DNA of 64,000 bases from Crystallibacter permensis. GTDB taxonomy: Bacteria; Actinomycetota; Actinomycetes; Actinomycetales; Micrococcaceae. Where the stretch lies: positions 186,001-250,000 of the forward strand of contig NZ_JAODLR010000006.1 in NCBI RefSeq assembly GCF_025960875.1, written 5' to 3'. Both the position numbers and the translations under genes were made by a program. The notes under the pieces were generated by a model. The model searched no databases. It was given only the letters and a program-made list of their open reading frames with translations, and was not told where the DNA came from. Position 1 is the first letter of the stretch. The number at the start of each line of letters is the position of its first letter. Shown piece after piece: positions 62,396 through 64,000 of this stretch.

Positions 62396-63967
62396 GTGAG
62401 TACAGACGTCAATAACAGCGCCCCCCTGCAGGCTTCCGAAGGGCAGCCGCTCGAAGAGCGCGGAAACAACCGATCGCAGCGCCCGGAATCCGATGCTTTC
62501 AAGGACTTCATGGGCAGCAAGTGGGCACCGAGTACCGCCCAGGCCCCCGCCAAAGCAGAGGTGGCAGCGCATGCCGCGCGCCGCCGTCGCGCCATTTCGG
62601 AGAAGTTCCGCGGCGAGCGGTTGGTCATCCCCGCCGGTCCGCTCAAGGTCCGCTCCAACGACACGGACTACCGGTTCCGCCCGCATTCCGGCTTCGCCCA
62701 TCTGACCGGCCTCGGGCTGGACCATGAGCCCGAAGCCGTCCTGGTTTTGGAACCGACGGCAGAAGGCACGGGCGACGACGGCGGCCACCACCATGCCACG
62801 CTTTATTTCCGCCCGCTGTCAGGCCGGGATACGCCGGAGTTCTACGCCAACGCACGCTACGGTGAATTCTGGATCGGCCCACGGCCCACCCTGCCCGAGC
62901 TCAGCCAACTGCTGGACCTTGATACCGCGGACCTGAGTGAGCTCGAGGTAGCCATCACCAAGGGCGCCGGAGTGGTCAGCGTCGGCGGCATGCGTATCCG
63001 CCTGCTGCGCGAAGTGGACATGAACGTGGACGCGCTCGTTGATACTTCCCGCATCAATACGGGTGTGGATCTGGAAGAGTCCGACAAGCTTGACGCCTTG
63101 CTGGCCGAAGCCCTGTCCGAACTGCGCCTGCTCAAGGACGAGTGGGAAATCGAAGAAATCAAAAAGGCCGTAGCCGCCACCATCAATGGGTTCCATGAGG
63201 TGGTCAAGGTCCTGCCGCGCGCGATCATCCATGACCGGGGCGAGCGCGTGGTCGAAGGTGCGTTCTTCGCCCGCGCCCGCGAAGAGGGCAACGACCTCGG
63301 CTACGACACTATTGCCGCCGCCGGCAACAATGCAACGATCCTGCACTGGATCCGCAACAACGGCCGGGTCAACGCCGGCGATCTGCTGCTGCTGGATGCC
63401 GGGGTCGAGGCCGATTCCCTTTACACCGCGGACGTAACCCGCACCCTTCCGGTCAACGGCAGCTTCACTGAGATCCAGCGCAAGATCTACCAGGCTGTGC
63501 TGGACGCTGCGGATGCCGGTTTCGCCGCCGCCCAGCCCGGCGCGAAGTTCCGGGATGTGCACACGGCTGCCGTGACGGTACTGGCCGAGCGGCTGGACGA
63601 GTGGGGCGTGCTGCCCGTTCCTTTGGAAGAGGCTCTCTCGGAACACGGCCAGCATCACCGGCGCTGGATGCCGCACGGAACCAGCCACCACCTGGGTCTG
63701 GACGTCCACGACTGCGCGCAGGCCAAGCGCGAGCTGTACCTGGACGGTATCCTCACGGAAGGCATGGTCTTCACCATCGAACCGGGCCTCTACTTCAAGA
63801 ACGAAGACCTGGCGGTCCCGGAGGAATACCGCGGGATCGGTATCCGAATCGAGGATGACATCCTGATGACCGCCGATGGCCCGGTAAACCTCAGCGCAGC
63901 CCTGCCGCGCAAGCCGGACGAGGTCGAGTCCTGGATGGCCGGCATCTACAGCCCCACCGGGGAATAG
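62396..63967 (+). CDS. Xaa-Pro aminopeptidase (PepP-type, M24 family)
   Basis: The 523-residue protein has an N-terminal AMP_N creatinase-like domain (about 55-190, FRPHSGFAHLTGL, VLVLEPT) and a pita-bread M24 domain. The metal ligands are visible in LLLDAGVEADSLYTADVTRT, HGTSHHLGLDVHD, GMVFTIEPGLYF and RIEDDILM. It removes N-terminal residues before proline. The GTG start follows GACGAT by 6 nt, a degenerate leaderless pattern. Its first 40 residues are hydrophilic and variable. Confidence 0.93.
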   Translation: MSTDVNNSAPLQASEGQPLEERGNNRSQRPESDAFKDFMGSKWAPSTAQAPAKAEVAAHAARRRRAISEKFRGERLVIPAGPLKVRSNDTDYRFRPHSGFAHLTGLGLDHEPEAVLVLEPTAEGTGDDGGHHHATLYFRPLSGRDTPEFYANARYGEFWIGPRPTLPELSQLLDLDTADLSELEVAITKGAGVVSVGGMRIRLLREVDMNVDALVDTSRINTGVDLEESDKLDALLAEALSELRLLKDEWEIEEIKKAVAATINGFHEVVKVLPRAIIHDRGERVVEGAFFARAREEGNDLGYDTIAAAGNNATILHWIRNNGRVNAGDLLLLDAGVEADSLYTADVTRTLPVNGSFTEIQRKIYQAVLDAADAGFAAAQPGAKFRDVHTAAVTVLAERLDEWGVLPVPLEEALSEHGQHHRRWMPHGTSHHLGLDVHDCAQAKRELYLDGILTEGMVFTIEPGLYFKNEDLAVPEEYRGIGIRIEDDILMTADGPVNLSAALPRKPDEVESWMAGIYSPTGE

Positions 63968-64000
63968 CCGGACCCAGACGCAGAGACAGTAAGGGACGGA

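Overview
The window is a GC-rich, densely coded stretch of an actinobacterial chromosome. Gene content and order point to Micrococcales, most likely Micrococcaceae (Arthrobacter and relatives). The clues are the coproporphyrin-dependent heme genes (HemQ with a HemY-type oxidase and ferrochelatase), AdnA/AdnB helicase-nucleases, UvrD2, a FolP2-like protein, DUF3107, DUF2342 and UPF0182 genes, many GTG/TTG starts, and many genes with a TAnnnT box only 6-7 nt before the start codon, the usual sign of leaderless mRNAs. The genus is an inference; no rRNA is present. I see no insertion sequence, prophage, CRISPR array or integron.

Layout. 1-1.8 kb: tRNA thiolation (mnmA, cut by the window edge, and a cysteine desulfurase). 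1.9-4.9 kb: a three-gene operon of a FAD reductase, a FolP2-like dihydropteroate-synthase homologue and a RibD/DHFR-fold reductase. 5-8 kb: a J-domain protein, TrmL, an orphan RskA-like membrane protein and a PIG-L deacetylase. 8.1-19.3 kb: envelope and protein quality control (HtrA-like protease, TPM-domain protein with PspA, initiator tRNA, UPF0182 membrane protein, YlbL/Lon-like PDZ protease, DUF2342 protein). 19.3-33.6 kb: a genome-maintenance neighbourhood (YgjP-like hydrolase, orphan E1-like protein, UvrD2, NudC, an APH-fold probable pseudokinase, AdnB, AdnA, an alkyltransferase-like protein and a DnaQ-type exonuclease).

33.7-36.5 kb: metNIQ methionine importer. 36.5-48 kb: the heme pathway from glutamyl-tRNA to heme, with hemA divergent from hemE-hemY-hemQ-hemH-hemC-hemD-hemB-hemL and an AI-2E family gene at the operon end. 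48-54 kb: MoeZ-like sulfur activation, a TetR regulator, DUF3107, a pterin dehydratase, thiO-thiS-thiG behind a TPP riboswitch, and divergent thiE. 54-59 kb: a ferritin-like protein, an RNB ribonuclease, a DEAD-box helicase with a long leader, and an orphan DNA methyltransferase. 59-64 kb: an SSS transporter with a 44-residue small partner, a PHP-domain phosphoesterase and a Xaa-Pro aminopeptidase.

Most of the window is core chromosome. The parts that ordinary annotation does not explain are the FAD/FolP2-like/RibD-like operon, the E1-like protein and the metal-site-deficient kinase homologue among DNA-repair genes, the J-domain fusion, the lost fourth cysteine in AdnA, the heme-locus palindromes and the TPP riboswitch whose ribosome-binding site lies at its 3' boundary.
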